Below are positions 1 through 10,578 of a stretch of 47,621 nucleotides of DNA, piece after piece; the stretch's first letter is position 1; every line of letters begins with the position of its first letter. The stretch is from Sphaeroforma arctica JP610. Taxonomy: Eukaryota > Opisthokonta > Ichthyosporea > Ichthyophonida. Position numbers and translations under genes: made by a program. The notes under the pieces were generated by a model. The model saw only the letters and a list, made by a program, of their open reading frames with translations, did no database searches and was not told where the DNA came from. The stretch covers positions 91,664 to 139,284 of the forward strand of contig NW_014040456.1 in NCBI RefSeq assembly GCF_001186125.1, written 5' to 3'.

Positions 1-31
<31 letters not shown>
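1..31. repeat. (TA)n microsatellite at window edge
   Basis: Pure TA dinucleotide repeat running in from the window edge, followed by further AT-rich sequence to about 55. The full length is unknown because it is cut by the window start. Confidence 0.95.
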
Positions 32-33
<2 letters not shown>

Positions 34-249
34 TAATATATATTTATATATATTCGGTATGCTCATATCGACATTGGTCTGTTTGTCCGTGTTGTACTGA
101 TTGTGCCATCTGCCGGCGTGTGCACTATAGTCTGCTGTCCTGTCAACAGGCTTCGTGACTCAAACACGGCCTACCGTCCCTTTGGACTGTCTTGCCTGGC
201 GAGTGTCGCATGTATTGGTATGCATTACATTATTGCATCTGTATTGCAG

Positions 250-403
250 TGCTCTCCCTGAGAAGTCCTTAGGAACAGTGATTCGCCACATTACGCGTGC
301 AATGTTGTCTTTACCTGCCCAATTAGTGGACTGTATGTTCGATGATATGGCACATATCCGTCCCGATCTCGCTCATGCAACGAGAGGTGTGATAGCAACC
401 TGA
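250..403 (+). CDS. probable 3'-terminal exon of an unidentified host gene
   Basis: I do not recognise this protein. A frame open from 155 to a TGA at 401-403 has ordinary protein-like composition only after the TTGCAG at 244-249, which would serve as a 3' splice site. The roughly 50 visible residues begin ALPEKSLGTVIRHI and include the mixed hydrophobic/acidic stretch LVDCMFDDMAHIRPDL. There is no membrane segment and no known motif. The upstream exon boundary is not secure: a GTATGC at 218 would make the intron only 32 nt, so the true donor probably lies further upstream or outside the window. It lies upstream of, and on the same strand as, the next gene. It could also be a chance open frame. 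Confidence 0.3.
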
Positions 404-841
404 TAGCTGAACAGTGGGTGGGGTACAACTCATGACCTTTCAGTATGTTTTGCGGTGAAGGCTGATGCTCAGTATGGCGAATGGTAAGGCCCCTATGTAC
501 CGTCCGGCATTCATGGTTTCTAGAGTGTCCGGCTGCGTGTGATTCAAATTTTGCCCACTGTTGTGGAATCCGAAGGTTATAGCTACTTAAGCACTAGATG
601 ATGTCACATCTACGAGACAATTTGTATACATGTTGAGCCATTTCAAATGAACATTATGTAATTGGGCATACTTCACCCCTCAACTGCTAATTTGGGCTTA
701 TTCAAGGCAATACAAACAACCCTCGTAAGATAAAGATGTAGCCACAATTAGTAAGTCTTATTTTTTTAATTCGTCTGTATCCCCTACTACGCTTATATTT
801 TCCTCCACTTACTGGATCTATACCCCCATTATTCTCATTAG
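404..841. other. intergenic/5' region with a probable 91-nt intron
   Basis: No gene is seen between 404 and 750. At 751 there is a GTAAGT donor and at 840-841 an AG preceded by a pyrimidine-rich run (TTATTCTCATTAG), which defines a probable 91-nt intron (751-841) just before the next coding exon. Its size matches the 88-nt first intron of RPL18 in this window. The sequence before the donor has no in-frame ATG leading into the exon, so the upstream exon may be 5' UTR. Confidence 0.45.
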
Positions 842-2235
842 CAGGGATAGCAGCAGGCCTGCCTGAGACCGACCTCGACCGCCGCCTAAGCAGTTCAACC
901 GTGAACAGTAACCATAGCAACCCTAACCAACCATATGCTGCCGGTCCCATCATGCCTGATCTAGACTCCAACCTGGCTCTGTCTATGGGTCTTGGTGTGG
1001 GTGCAAACCTCGGGCTGGACACGGATATGGGCCTGGCGGCTACCGGCTTGGGAGTGGGGGGTAACTTGGGGCGTGATAGTGGCTTGAATGTTGACCAGGG
1101 TGTAGAAGCCTTGGCTGTAGATCCCACAAACCTGCACGTGGGCGGCTTTGGAGGGTTCCTTGACATGGGGAATGCGGACTGGCAGAGTGATTTCCTGCGG
1201 TCGTATACCACCGGCGCTAACGATCTATTGGCGAACGGACTCGCGAGCACGCACTTACCTTCGGGATTGAGTACTCAAGCTGACTTGGCCCTCGGCCCAG
1301 GTGCAATGGGAGAGGTGCAGGGCAACGAACCCTCTCTCCTGGCCAACCTAAATGATATCGATGCCAACACCCTGGCGAATTTGAATCTGCCAGACTTGGA
1401 CTTCCAGTCCCTCGCGACAGGCTTCCCGCCGCTTGATCTAGGGTCAAACAACAACGGCTTGGACGGACCTCTTGCCTTGAATCTGCCGTTAAACGTGGAT
1501 GGGGATGTGGGCGGTCTCACTGGGGTCGTTCCGAATGCCATCCAACCCACAGAAGCGATGGAAAACGCCGCACGGATAAGCGCTATGATACAACAACAGC
1601 ACATGTCGCAGCAGATGGCTTTGCTGAATGACTTGAACGCGCACACAAACCCCTCAGTGGGTGTAGGGTTAAGTACAATGGGCATGGGGAACCTTCATGC
1701 ACAGCCAGCACTGAGTGAGGCCGATACGGCCCTGTACCTACACAGAGATGCTAGTACACGCACACAAATGGGAGGTCAACCAGATCAGACGCATGCAGAT
1801 GAGAGCGATCCAGGCACGAAGCATTCAGTGGGGAGTGATCCTCAAGTGTTCCGCACACCAACACATCAACAGATACTACTACGGTCACCGCTACAGCAGC
1901 CACCGCAAGTACACCCGTCGCAGGCTACGAACCAGGTAACCCAAATGCACGCATCGTTTGGCCTGGCCCAAACCACGGACTATGGACTCACGCAGCCTCC
2001 GTTGAATCAGCGTACACCACAAGGACCACACACAGCAGGACATACCGAGACATGGGGGGGGGGGACAGGCACACACGCACAGCAGCGCAGATACACACGC
2101 ACGCGGACAGACAGCACACACTCAGAGCCCCGCACAGACCCCGGAAAGAATACCTGCTCGTGATATCGAGCCGTCCACCAACTCGCCAGCGGATGGTGGG
2201 AAGGTTGACGAGGCACCGACACCCCCGCTCAGGTA
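842..2235 (+). CDS. Gly/Leu/Asn/Asp-rich, probably disordered host protein
   Basis: Family not recognised. A long GC-rich frame runs from a likely 3' splice site at 841. The first in-frame ATG is at 952 (MPDLDSNLALSMGLG), and the 17 codons between 901 and 952 are also open, so an upstream start or exon is possible. The N-terminal third is low complexity, with repeats of the type GLGVGxNLGxD. The middle has acidic/leucine patches (NLPDLDFQSL, a possible activation-domain-like stretch) and a Gln/Met-rich segment (MIQQQHMSQQM). The C-terminal third is rich in Q, T, H, S and P. No folded domain, signal peptide or membrane span is seen. At 2054-2064 there is a run of 11 G. In the frame as read the protein ends at 2163 with an Arg/Thr-rich tail. 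With ten G the frame would continue as a Ser/Thr/Pro/Ala-rich tail to a TAG at 2233-2235, whose composition suits the rest better. A regulatory or RNA-binding role is possible but unproven. Confidence 0.6.
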
Positions 2236-2964
2236 GCCACACTAGACCGAGTGTTGGGTCTGTGTAGTGTGTACTTACTTGCCTGGCGCTGGTGAAAGTA
2301 AATGCTTAATATACGTGACTCGGCTAACCGGCTAGCGCTGTTTGACTTGATTTTTTATCTGGATTCATTGCTAGACCTCAATACTAACCGCAAACTAATG
2401 TCTGTTTTTTGCGCGTGTTCTTTTGAAGCAGCTCTATCAACATGCATCTAGTATATGAAGTATACGTAATTGACCATTCCGAGGTCCCCTGTAGATACCG
2501 TGAACTCTCATTTTCTTGTTCACGTGCCAGTAACATAATTGGATTCGCCAGCAATTGGTAGTGATGTATTCTATTCAGCCGATCGTACATCATTACTGTT
2601 CTAACCTTGGGAGAGCATGTACATACAGAACCCCGACATGATTTTGGGGATTAAACTGCGTAGTTTTCACGGACTTAACTGCCAAATCTTCTCGTACAAT
2701 ATCGTACATACATTCCCAGCACATCGAGATGTGTCATTGACATGTCTATTTTCATGGCTCTGTGACATGTTCATGACAACAGCAATAACAAAGGGCAATT
2801 GCATAATCACGTGATACTGATTTGTACTAACAATGAGAATGAAAACATCTGTTCTCTGAAGAATGTTTTAAAAACATAGTAACGAAGCAAGGTCATTGGT
2901 TTTAGATGACTTGGATTTAATAGGTTGAAAACCAGCATAAGTTGAGTTAACCAGCAGGAGGCAT
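2236..2964. other. convergent 3' flanks, no gene seen
   Basis: AT-rich DNA between two converging genes. I see no convincing coding frame or tRNA. On the - strand an ATTAAA at 2916-2921, 44 nt past the RPL18 stop, is a candidate polyadenylation signal. Confidence 0.6.
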
Positions 2965-4185
2965 TTAGACCTTGAATCCACGACTCTGACGACGACCACG
3001 AGCTTTCTGTAATGAGACAGGTGTATAAAATTGTGTGAACAAATGATATTACCAGAACATTTCAAAGATATAATAAACAAACAGGACTCGAGAAACTTGT
3101 AGTAATTACATGGTTAAGCGGGGGTCTTACGTCCCATTCGATAACACGGACCAAGTAAGTATCATCATTGTCCTAAATATCTCCTCAAATTGAATACGAA
3201 AGCATCTCAATACAACACCGAAACCACCACAAATATAGTATCAAGAATTCTCACCTCGAACTTGCGTCCCTTTGAGCGAACGTAAGGCTTGGCGTGCGAG
3301 TGAGGTACACCGGGAGCTCCGAAATGCTTGACAGCCTCACGGCTTTTGCGGGGTCCACGGAGAAGCACAGTGTTGGTGCCGGTGGGGGCACGCATGGCGA
3401 GCTGATCGAAAGTTATGCACTCACCTCCGGCCTACAAAGAAAATAAACAAAGAACAGGACAGCGTGAATATACCATCAAATTGAACATTAAACTGCACGT
3501 GCACATACATTGTAGGAATAAGCCGACACAAGGCGGTGACGCAGTGCATACTAAAAAAAGGCTCAGAGACTTGTATTGATTACATGGTTAAGCGGGGGTC
3601 TTACGTCCCATTCGATAACACGGACCAAGTAAGTATCATCACAGCCACCATAGCATATCACAAATTGTTTGAGTTGTACTGTCCAGCAGAACAAGCATAC
3701 TTAGACCAGCTATGCTGCAAGCGCGCACAAGATATCAGAATAATAAAACACATACCTTGACGATACGAACACGGGCATCAGCAGTGAAACGCAGAGCGCA
3801 CACAGTCATCTTGGGAATGGTCTCGATACGGCTATCGCCAGTAACGGTTCCTACAATGACGGCGGTCTTCTCCTCTTTTCCCTTCATGAAGCGTGTGAGC
3901 TTCGACACAGATAGAGGGGCTCGGTTTACACGACTCATATACAGACGCTTGAGGATGGTCTTATTGAAGTCGGAGTCCGTGCGACGGGACAAAAACCGAT
4001 ACAACTTCACCAAGAGAAGAATGTAAACATTCTCCGACTTGGGAGCCAAGCGGTTGTTCTTCTTCAAGTGTCTGTGGTCTAGATCAATTCCCTGTTAAGT
4101 AAGAGTTTGGATTATCGGATTAACATACATGACAAATACGCGCAATCTGTTTACAAGGTAAGCAGATCACTAAACGTACGTCCAT
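2965..4185 (-). CDS. RPL18: 60S ribosomal protein eL18, four exons
   Basis: Structural protein of the large ribosomal subunit. Exons on the - strand: 4185-4180 (ATG GAC), 4091-3756 (112 codons), 3431-3255 (59 codons), 3006-2965 (13 codons and TAA). All introns are phase 0, and the sum of 186 aa equals the yeast eL18 length. Donors are GTACGT, GTATGT and GTGAGA; acceptors are AACAG, TTGTAG and TTACAG. Diagnostic blocks are [65 protein letters not shown] and the C-terminus [11 protein letters not shown]. The two-codon first exon is inferred from the only ATG followed by a consensus donor before exon 2; it gives MD-GIDLDHR where many eL18 proteins begin MGID, so exon 1 is the least certain part. 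The three introns are 88, 324 and 248 nt, and the two larger ones each carry a C/D snoRNA. No disabling change is seen, so this is very likely the functional gene. Confidence 0.95.
3084..3173 (-). ncRNA. U18-type C/D box snoRNA, copy in RPL18 intron 3
   Basis: About 90 nt within the last RPL18 intron, on the sense strand of the host gene. A terminal stem GGAC/GUCC brackets an AUGAUGA C box. The element UUGGUCCGUGUU followed by UCGA (a degenerate D' box) is complementary to AACACGGACCAA of large-subunit rRNA, the site methylated under U18 guidance in yeast and animals. About 64 nt are nearly identical to the copy in the preceding intron. The 3' D box reads CUCGA rather than a clean CUGA, so this copy may be weaker or decaying. 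Confidence 0.72.
3560..3646 (-). ncRNA. U18-type C/D box snoRNA, copy in RPL18 intron 2
   Basis: About 87 nt within the second RPL18 intron, sense to the host gene. A terminal stem GGC/GCC, a GUGAUGA C box and a clean CUGA D box (3563-3566) are all visible. The rRNA guide CUUGGUCCGUGUU lies just before a UCGA D'-like box, as in human and yeast U18. The inferred role is 2'-O-methylation of the AACACGGACCAAG stretch in large-subunit rRNA, as part of a fibrillarin snoRNP. Release would be by trimming of the spliced RPL18 intron. This is the better-preserved of the two copies. Confidence 0.85.
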
Positions 4186-5300
4186 GTAGAGGTCTCCCCC
4201 GCCAATTAACCACTTTGCGACTAAGCAAGAACGTGATCCTCTACATCTTTGATTTCAAACGACTCGTTTTAGATCAAGAATGAGATGCGAACAGAGGTTT
4301 CAAGCAGCGCGATACACAGTGCAGTGTGTATAAAGTGGTGGCTTCCGTGCATGTCTGAAGTAAGTAGAATGTGCGTATGGAACACGCATGTGAATAAACT
4401 GCTTCTCGGGAACCAGCACATTTGATTGACTTCCGAGATTGCTAGACATGCATTGCATTGCATTGCATCGCACTCGTTAGCCTGGTTTGAGCATATTTAC
4501 TACCAAACGATTACTTCCGCATGTTTTCGCTTTCACTAGTTCAGTACACTGGGGTCGAGAGCTCGCATAGATTGTAAGCAAGACAAGAGAAATGAAGACT
4601 AAAGAAGCATGGTACAACAACTTGTCGTTGCGTGGAGTGAATCGACATCAAACGAATTGAAGACATATTCATATAGCAACCTTCACCTCACAGAGAATTT
4701 AAAATCAACATGCCAAATTGTAGCGCGGTATCACAGTCAGCTACATTTCTATACTATACGTAATTCTACACGGCATGCATATTATTCTGCAATAACGCCG
4801 TACAATCGGGTGGCAAGAACCTACAGCAAATAAACCGACTAACATAGTAGTTTTAGGGTGCTTCTTACTTATGAATATACTTAACGTTAAACACTACTGT
4901 ATAATCAAACATAAATCCAACCGTACACGTACACAATGAATAAACGAGTAATGCGGACTTCTGGCGTACCATGGTGAATAGAGTGGAGTGCCAAAAGGTC
5001 TTGTACCGTTCTTGTTGATTCGGATTTATACCCTCTAAAACTTAGCTGTCCGTTTTGAAATGTATCTATTTTTAATTTCCATGTGTACCCGCAATCTACT
5101 GTAAAATGCGAGCTTGTTGAGTCTCGACTCTCGACTCTTGAGATGCCGACATGCCGTACGTCCGTGACTCTATGAGGCATGAGGGCGAGGGCCGAGGGAC
5201 CGAGGCCTGCCCAGCTGCCCTGGTTGCAAATTGGAGACAAGTCGTACTTTATTACACAGCCTCTTTTAGTCTTCTTGTGTAGAGGCCTGGACTATTGATT
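4186..5300. other. upstream region of RPL18, no gene supported
   Basis: The first few hundred bases must hold the RPL18 promoter (transcription leftward). A 74-codon + frame at 4609-4833 and a 111-codon - frame at 4905-5240 exist, but neither looks like a conserved protein; the second is built largely on GACTC/GAGGC-type simple sequence. No tRNA is seen. Confidence 0.5.
4448..4470. repeat. short (CATTG)n repeat upstream of RPL18
   Basis: Three perfect CATTG units (4451-4465) flanked by CATG and CATCG, about 265 bp upstream of the RPL18 start. It could be a pentanucleotide microsatellite or an iterated factor site; nothing else distinguishes the two. Confidence 0.5.
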
Positions 5301-5328
5301 TTGGACTTTGGACTTTGGACTTTGGACT
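5301..5328. repeat. (TTGGACT)4 tandem repeat
   Basis: Four exact 7-bp units, in a stretch (5100-5350) that is generally rich in GGACT and CGACTC motifs. Confidence 0.9.
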
Positions 5329-5389
5329 CCAGTTTGATCTTTAAAGTTTGGAGTCTCTACTCCCTACTTTTCTCAGGAGGTGAGATTTG

Positions 5390-5545
5390 AGAAAGAGAGA
5401 GAGAGAGAATGAGATTGAGAGACAGAGCCTGAGAGAGTCTGAGCCTCTGAGGCCTGACAGCTCTCCCTCAAGAAGTCTCACACACACAACAAGAACTCCG
5501 AAGAAGAGCGAGAATCTAAAAATAAAGAGAGAGAGAGAGAGAGAA
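5390..5545. repeat. GA-rich simple sequence with (GA)n tracts
   Basis: (GA)n runs at about 5391-5409 and 5527-5544 with imperfect GAGA/GAGT sequence between. The open frames across this stretch are a by-product of the repeat and are not called. Confidence 0.85.
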
Positions 5546-6167
5546 AGCATGTCAGCAACTCAGCACTCAGCACTCAGACTCGAATCAGATGTCTGCGAAC
5601 AATATTTTAATAAAAAATAAATAGTATTCTGTTGTTTTTTTTAATATGTTCTTTATTCAAATTGTTTTATATATAAAATAAGAAGTACATGCAAACAGTA
5701 CTTATATAAATATCAAAAATAAGATATTTGTGTAAATATGTATATTTTATGTACATAAATAAATGAATCATAGCCTCCTAAATTGTACAAATGAATACAT
5801 AAATAAATTTTGTATTTTTTTAATAAATACATACATTACTTTGTATTTGTTTACTTTTGTATGTGGTATAAGGTCCTTCGACTTTCCCAAAGTTCGGTCC
5901 TTATTCTCTAAATCCAAAAACGTCCCAAAAATGATTATCACAGCTTTGGCGCCAAAAAATACAAATTCCCAAATTCGGTTTCAGTAGCTTTATTCTTAGG
6001 TTTACCATATAAGCAGTCTTTAGTCCTCTTCGTCCTTATGTTCCTTGTATCCTTAGTGAAAGTCTAAACTCTAACGCTGGACATGGACTCCTTTTATAGT
6101 CCGCCGGGACATATCTCGATCAATTCCCGAACGAACTTGTACTACTAACACTCGTAGTGAGACGGAA
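5546..6167. other. AT-rich DNA, no gene seen
   Basis: Very AT-rich with many TAAATA and TATATA strings up to about 5860. It is followed by mixed sequence with two TTCGGTCCTT-like strings (about 5870-5910) before the first LTR. It may include remains of another repeat, but I cannot assign it. Confidence 0.5.
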
Positions 6168-6482
6168 TGTAGAGTTTGAGAGTAGCTTGCAAGTTACGAC
6201 CAAAGGAAACAATAGACTTCTTCTTCTCAAGTGCGAATCTTACAGCTAGACTCGCATTGAGTCTTTATTTGCGTTTAGTATTTTCTACACTAAACTCAAT
6301 ATTTACTAAAGTGTTTCTCTCACACGCGGGAGTCCCGGTATTATCTACTGGTATTCCCGCTATATTTCTGATCACTCTATCATCAGAAATATTGGATCTT
6401 AGATCCAAAACTCGGTATTTGATAATAATGGATTTTGAGTTTAGGATTGGCTTTTCTGATAATCTGGTCCCTGAATGCTACA
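6168..6482 (-). repeat. LTR, left (3') end of element A
   Basis: 315 bp with TGTAG...CTACA inverted ends. On the - strand it is preceded by a purine tract, AGTTGGGGGGC (about 6483-6493), which is the expected 3' polypurine tract. Related LTRs occur at 23835, 27506, 42369, 42921 and 47189. It is the most diverged member in the window. Confidence 0.75.
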
Positions 6483-6882
6483 GCCCCCCAACTTATGCTT
6501 CTCAGTCTACGTAGGAGTAGAAAGTGACATCTTATAAGACTAGATTGTCTAGAGGTTGGTGTTTTTGTACAGGGAAAAACTTGTCCCTTATGGGGCATAA
6601 GATGAAAATACCTGCCACCATTATCTATTTTATAATATTACTTTTTATATTAATTTGTACTAGATAACAGGAGTACTCTAACACACGCTCATCGGAGTCA
6701 GTCTTGACCTGTGCTCTCGGTTGATCTCAACTCGTCTTAGGAAAACTTATCTAAACGGTGCCTCTCAACCGAGTTTTTATCCTTAACCCTCTGGTGTGTG
6801 GGCAGAGCATGCTTTAAGGTGAAAACGTGGGAGTGTCCTTTGGTGTCGGTGAAACTTGGCTAAGTTCTCCGCCTCGTGCGCT

Positions 6883-7834
6883 GCCTGTTGCTCACTGATC
6901 GTTTATCTTGTTGTTATTGACGTATTTGACCTGGATTGCCTTTGCTTGCGTTGTAAGAATATCGTAAGAATATCTGGATCTGCGATGTCTGATTCATGTG
7001 TCCAGATACGCTCTTCATCTGCCTATTGTAGTAGGTTGTCCTGGGTTACATCACCTCTTGTGGATCCTCTGTGGTCAAGTATCGAGGAGAATTGAGTCTC
7101 TTCTGGTGGTTGGACTTGGCTGTTGGTAGTGAATTCTTTGAGCTCGCTAGCCTTCTTGGCTAAACCACTTTGTTCATCATTGACCGAGTTAGAATATTCG
7201 GGCGCTTTAGTTCGATCAAGGTTACGGACAAAATACATGTTGCCCTCGCTGCATATTATTTTGTATGGTCCGCCATTTTGTGCTGTTAACTCGTTCAATT
7301 CACCTTGATAGCGAACCATGACAAGGTCCCCTTCCTTTTAGTCTCTTCGATCGTATGCTGCGCGCATCTTCTCTTGATATTGTGCAACGTTATTGTTTAG
7401 TTGTGGCCTGACGGTTTCTTCTACATTTTGCAGTCGTTCTTCCCACGATACTATTGTACTTGGTGCGGTCACTGGCTCATTGCAGTCCGTGAGTTGATTC
7501 TGTCTGCGACCAAAGTATTCGTTAAATCGTTGTGAATTGTACCCTCTTGATGTACGCAGATTGTGGCCCATCTGTAAGAATGGAAGTCGTGAACACCAGT
7601 TATCTGGATTTTGCTCAACGAACTTCCGTAACAGTGGCATGATATCTCTATGTGATCATTCGTTCGCGCCTAAGACTTTAGGTTGATACGGCCGAGAGAC
7701 TAGATGTTGCACTGGCGCTTGTTCAACAACTTTTGAGAGTATGTTGTTAACATATTCAGTGCCATGCTCAGTCTGTATGATTTGTGGTAATCCATGCTCA
7801 CACATAATTGGTACTAGCGTGCATGCTATAATGG
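6883..7834 (-). pseudogene. element A integrase, C-terminal part
   Basis: Remains of the second half of the integrase core and the C-terminal domain. Recognisable blocks are EHGTEYVNNILSKVVEQAP, SRPYQP and YFGRRQNQLTD, with a tail typical of the family. The same blocks occur in element D at 41700-42368. The other half of the integrase lies at 16437-16780, across the element B insertion. Confidence 0.75.
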
Positions 7835-8584
7835 TGTAAGATTTGGTCTATCAAGACGATATTAACGCCTTAGAGTAATTAAACGCTTAGGTTAAGTTTA
7901 ATTATTGTGGAATTCGAAGTAAATAAACGAAATGAGTATTTTGGTAGAGTTATGTATGCCTCGTGAAAACAGCAATACTCTGAGGGATTGTGAGGCTGAG
8001 ACATTGCCTATATATAATCCTCTCAGTACTGTTTTCGCCGAAGGGATTTTAGTTAGTGTTTCGTTGTCGCTCTATTAGAAACTATGGTATGTTTCGTTGG
8101 GGCGAATCCGAGAGACTCATAAAAACCTATCTGTAGAAAAAAAGAATAGAAAAAAGAAAAATACTCTTGATGTCCATAGTTAGTGCATTAACCAATAACT
8201 TGCCACTTATCAGAATTGCCGACTTGGCCTTCATCAGACTGGCACATCTGGTTGGCTGAACGGAGGTTAAACTAGGTAACACTAATAGTCCCTAGAAACC
8301 TATATTCGGTTGAGCCATCTCACTACCGAAGTATTCAGATATAAATAGATTTGGAAAGTAAAGATAGTTCTATTAATAGAACTAGACCAAATCTTATGTT
8401 TGGTATTTTACTGGGGCCTTTTAATGGCCTTGTCCAAATATCTGATATGTAAAATGGAAAAGGTATTAATTAATAAAACCGTTAAAAACCATTTAGGAAA
8501 CTTAAGTTCCTTCTACTATAGTGTATGTACTGCTTAAGAGTACGTTTATAACATAGAGTCTAATGTGGAGGCCCGGCTATTACA
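7835..8584 (-). repeat. 3' LTR of element B
   Basis: 750 bp with ends TGTAA...TTACA. On the - strand it is preceded by GGGTGGGGCCTG, a plausible polypurine tract. A TATATA string at about 8009-8016 (reading TATATA on the - strand too) is a candidate promoter element, repeated at the same place in the other LTR. Confidence 0.92.
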
Positions 8585-8876
8585 CAGGCCCCACCCAGCT
8601 TTGAGACCCAGGAGAAGCAAGCTGCTCACTCAAGTTGATTATGGATCAAAAAGCGAGAAAGGAAAAACGGGTCGAAAACATTAAGTAGCATAACATATAC
8701 TTAATGTTTCTCAGGCGGAGAAGTTTAGCGTTCTCGATTACCCTGTGAGTTTTAGACTTAGGTCCAATAGGTCCATGGTGGTCGTCTGGACGTTTCTTAC
8801 GCTTCAGTGTCTTAAGCACATATAAAGGGTGAGCATTAAAGCTCGGGATAAATGCTATAGGCTGGTAAGTTTTAAC

Positions 8877-10300
8877 TTACGTGCCTTCAGACGATGGAAA
8901 CATGCTATCTTTTTCAGCTTGTGACTTATGCAGGCGTTTACGCCATTTTCGATTATAGGCATTTAAATAGTCTTGATTATCGAAAGCATCTAAACTCAAC
9001 TCAGCGATTGTACCCTCTATAAAGCGTATACGATAGTAAGTATAGCCTCCCTTATCCGTTCTCCATATAATGTCTTTAAATTTAGAATGATCAAGAGGGG
9101 CGTTAGAGTCATGTCTTCTTGCGAGGATTATCTCAGTAGTCGGAATCCGACTAGTGCCTATATTTAAAGCACTGGAACCCTTGGGGTTATTAACCTCGTA
9201 GGTTCCACTTTTAACGTCAGCTACAGATAATATATATGGACCTATCCATTTAGATGTTAATACAGAAGCATCGAAATTACGTTGACGGATGTTAACTCTG
9301 TCTCCAACCTGATACTCCACTATATTTTTGGTAGCATTCCATCTCTATTTTGCCTTTTTAATAAGGCAATATTGCGTGTTTCTCGCAAGCAAGGATATAC
9401 AACGTTATAAATACGTTGTACCTTCTCTAACCAAGGTAACTCATGGTGATTAGGTTCGTCCTTGTTAAAAGGTATTTGTAACTCACTATATGTGCCACGA
9501 AAATAGTGAGCGGGTGTTGTACCTGTAACCGAATCAGCACACTCGTTCATCTGTGTTTGTACCCACTTAAGGTGGTACGGCCAATCATCTGCATCATCCG
9601 TTAATGCAGTACGCAAGAAGAACTTAAGTCTTCTATGGCGCGTTTCATTCGCGCCTTGCGTTCGCGGTTTATATGGCACACCCCTTTTATGGCACATGCT
9701 TGATACGAGTACTAACGATTCCATTACGTCATCGCAGAATTCGCTACCGTTATCAGTACACATTATACCTGGCCACCCGTGGTCAGCAAATACTTGGCAA
9801 CATAGTTCTGCCACGGTCTGCGTACTCTTGTCCTTTAACGGATAGAGCAAGTTATACGGTGACGCCACATCAAAGAAGTGGCATACGTAACGGTCGCCTG
9901 TGTGTTCGGACGTGGGCAGGTCAACCAGATCAATGATGACCCTGCGCCATGGAACATCTTCAGTGACACTCTTAAGTGGTGCGAAACCATAGCGCTTGAT
10001 CTGATTGAGATCACAGTCTGTGCATGACTGATATACTCTGTCAACTAAAGTTGACAGCTTAAGGTGCGCGATCCCATTTCACTTAGCATCTTTAAGTGCG
10101 TCTACTACGTTCTGGTGCTTCAGCTTATGGTTTTGCGTCAGCCAAGCAAGAATGTTTTTATCATTCTGCTCCTCCAGAACAAAGGTAGGGTGTTGAGAAT
10201 CCACTTGCGTGGTCTCTAAGTCTGTAGTGTTTCCAGACACCTGTCCTTCTTTTGCATGAGTGTCATAAGTGAGCTCGTGTGCGTTTGATACACCTCACTT
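8877..10300 (-). pseudogene. element B integrase with GPY and chromodomain-like C-terminus
   Basis: Integrase core with TDNGSEF and the PYKPRTQGANET block preceding the catalytic Glu region. A separate downstream frame (9320-8877) holds a KWIGPYIL (GPY/F) module, then an acidic/aromatic segment (GGYTYYRIRFIEG ... AFDNQDYLNAYNRKW) that resembles a chromodomain in layout. Chromodomains at this place are typical of chromoviruses and steer insertion to chromatin marks; here the assignment is by pattern only. Confidence 0.8.
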
Positions 10301-10578
10301 ATTTAATAGTCGCATTACATGTGTATATGCTTCAGGACTATCTTTCATTAATCCCTTTAAAAATAGGGTTTGAAGACTTCGGGCTTGGACTTTATGTTAT
10401 TAAACAGAGTCCTAGCTAGAGACTGATGCTTCTTAACTGTAGTGTCATTAGTAGATTGTATTTCTTGTACACATACTTCAAGTGCTGTGTTGCCTTTTAA
10501 CTGCTTAACGTTCAATTTAGTAGAGAGTGGAATCTCTGATTCTTTGACCTTGGTAAGGAAGGTCTCAGATAGGGTCCA

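Noticed and set aside
3536-3760. 74-codon + frame containing [15 protein letters not shown]
   Set aside because: It is the reverse complement of the snoRNA and lies in an RPL18 intron; its repetition in the next intron is explained by the snoRNA duplication.
4609-4833. 74-codon + frame upstream of RPL18
   Set aside because: AT-rich, no similarity to a known family and no splice or context support; such a frame is expected by chance.
4905-5240. 111-codon - frame
   Set aside because: It is composed largely of GACTC and GAGGC simple sequence, has no recognisable motif, and lies in repeat-rich DNA.
5387-5620. Arg/Glu/Ser-rich frame
   Set aside because: It is a translation of GA dinucleotide repeats.
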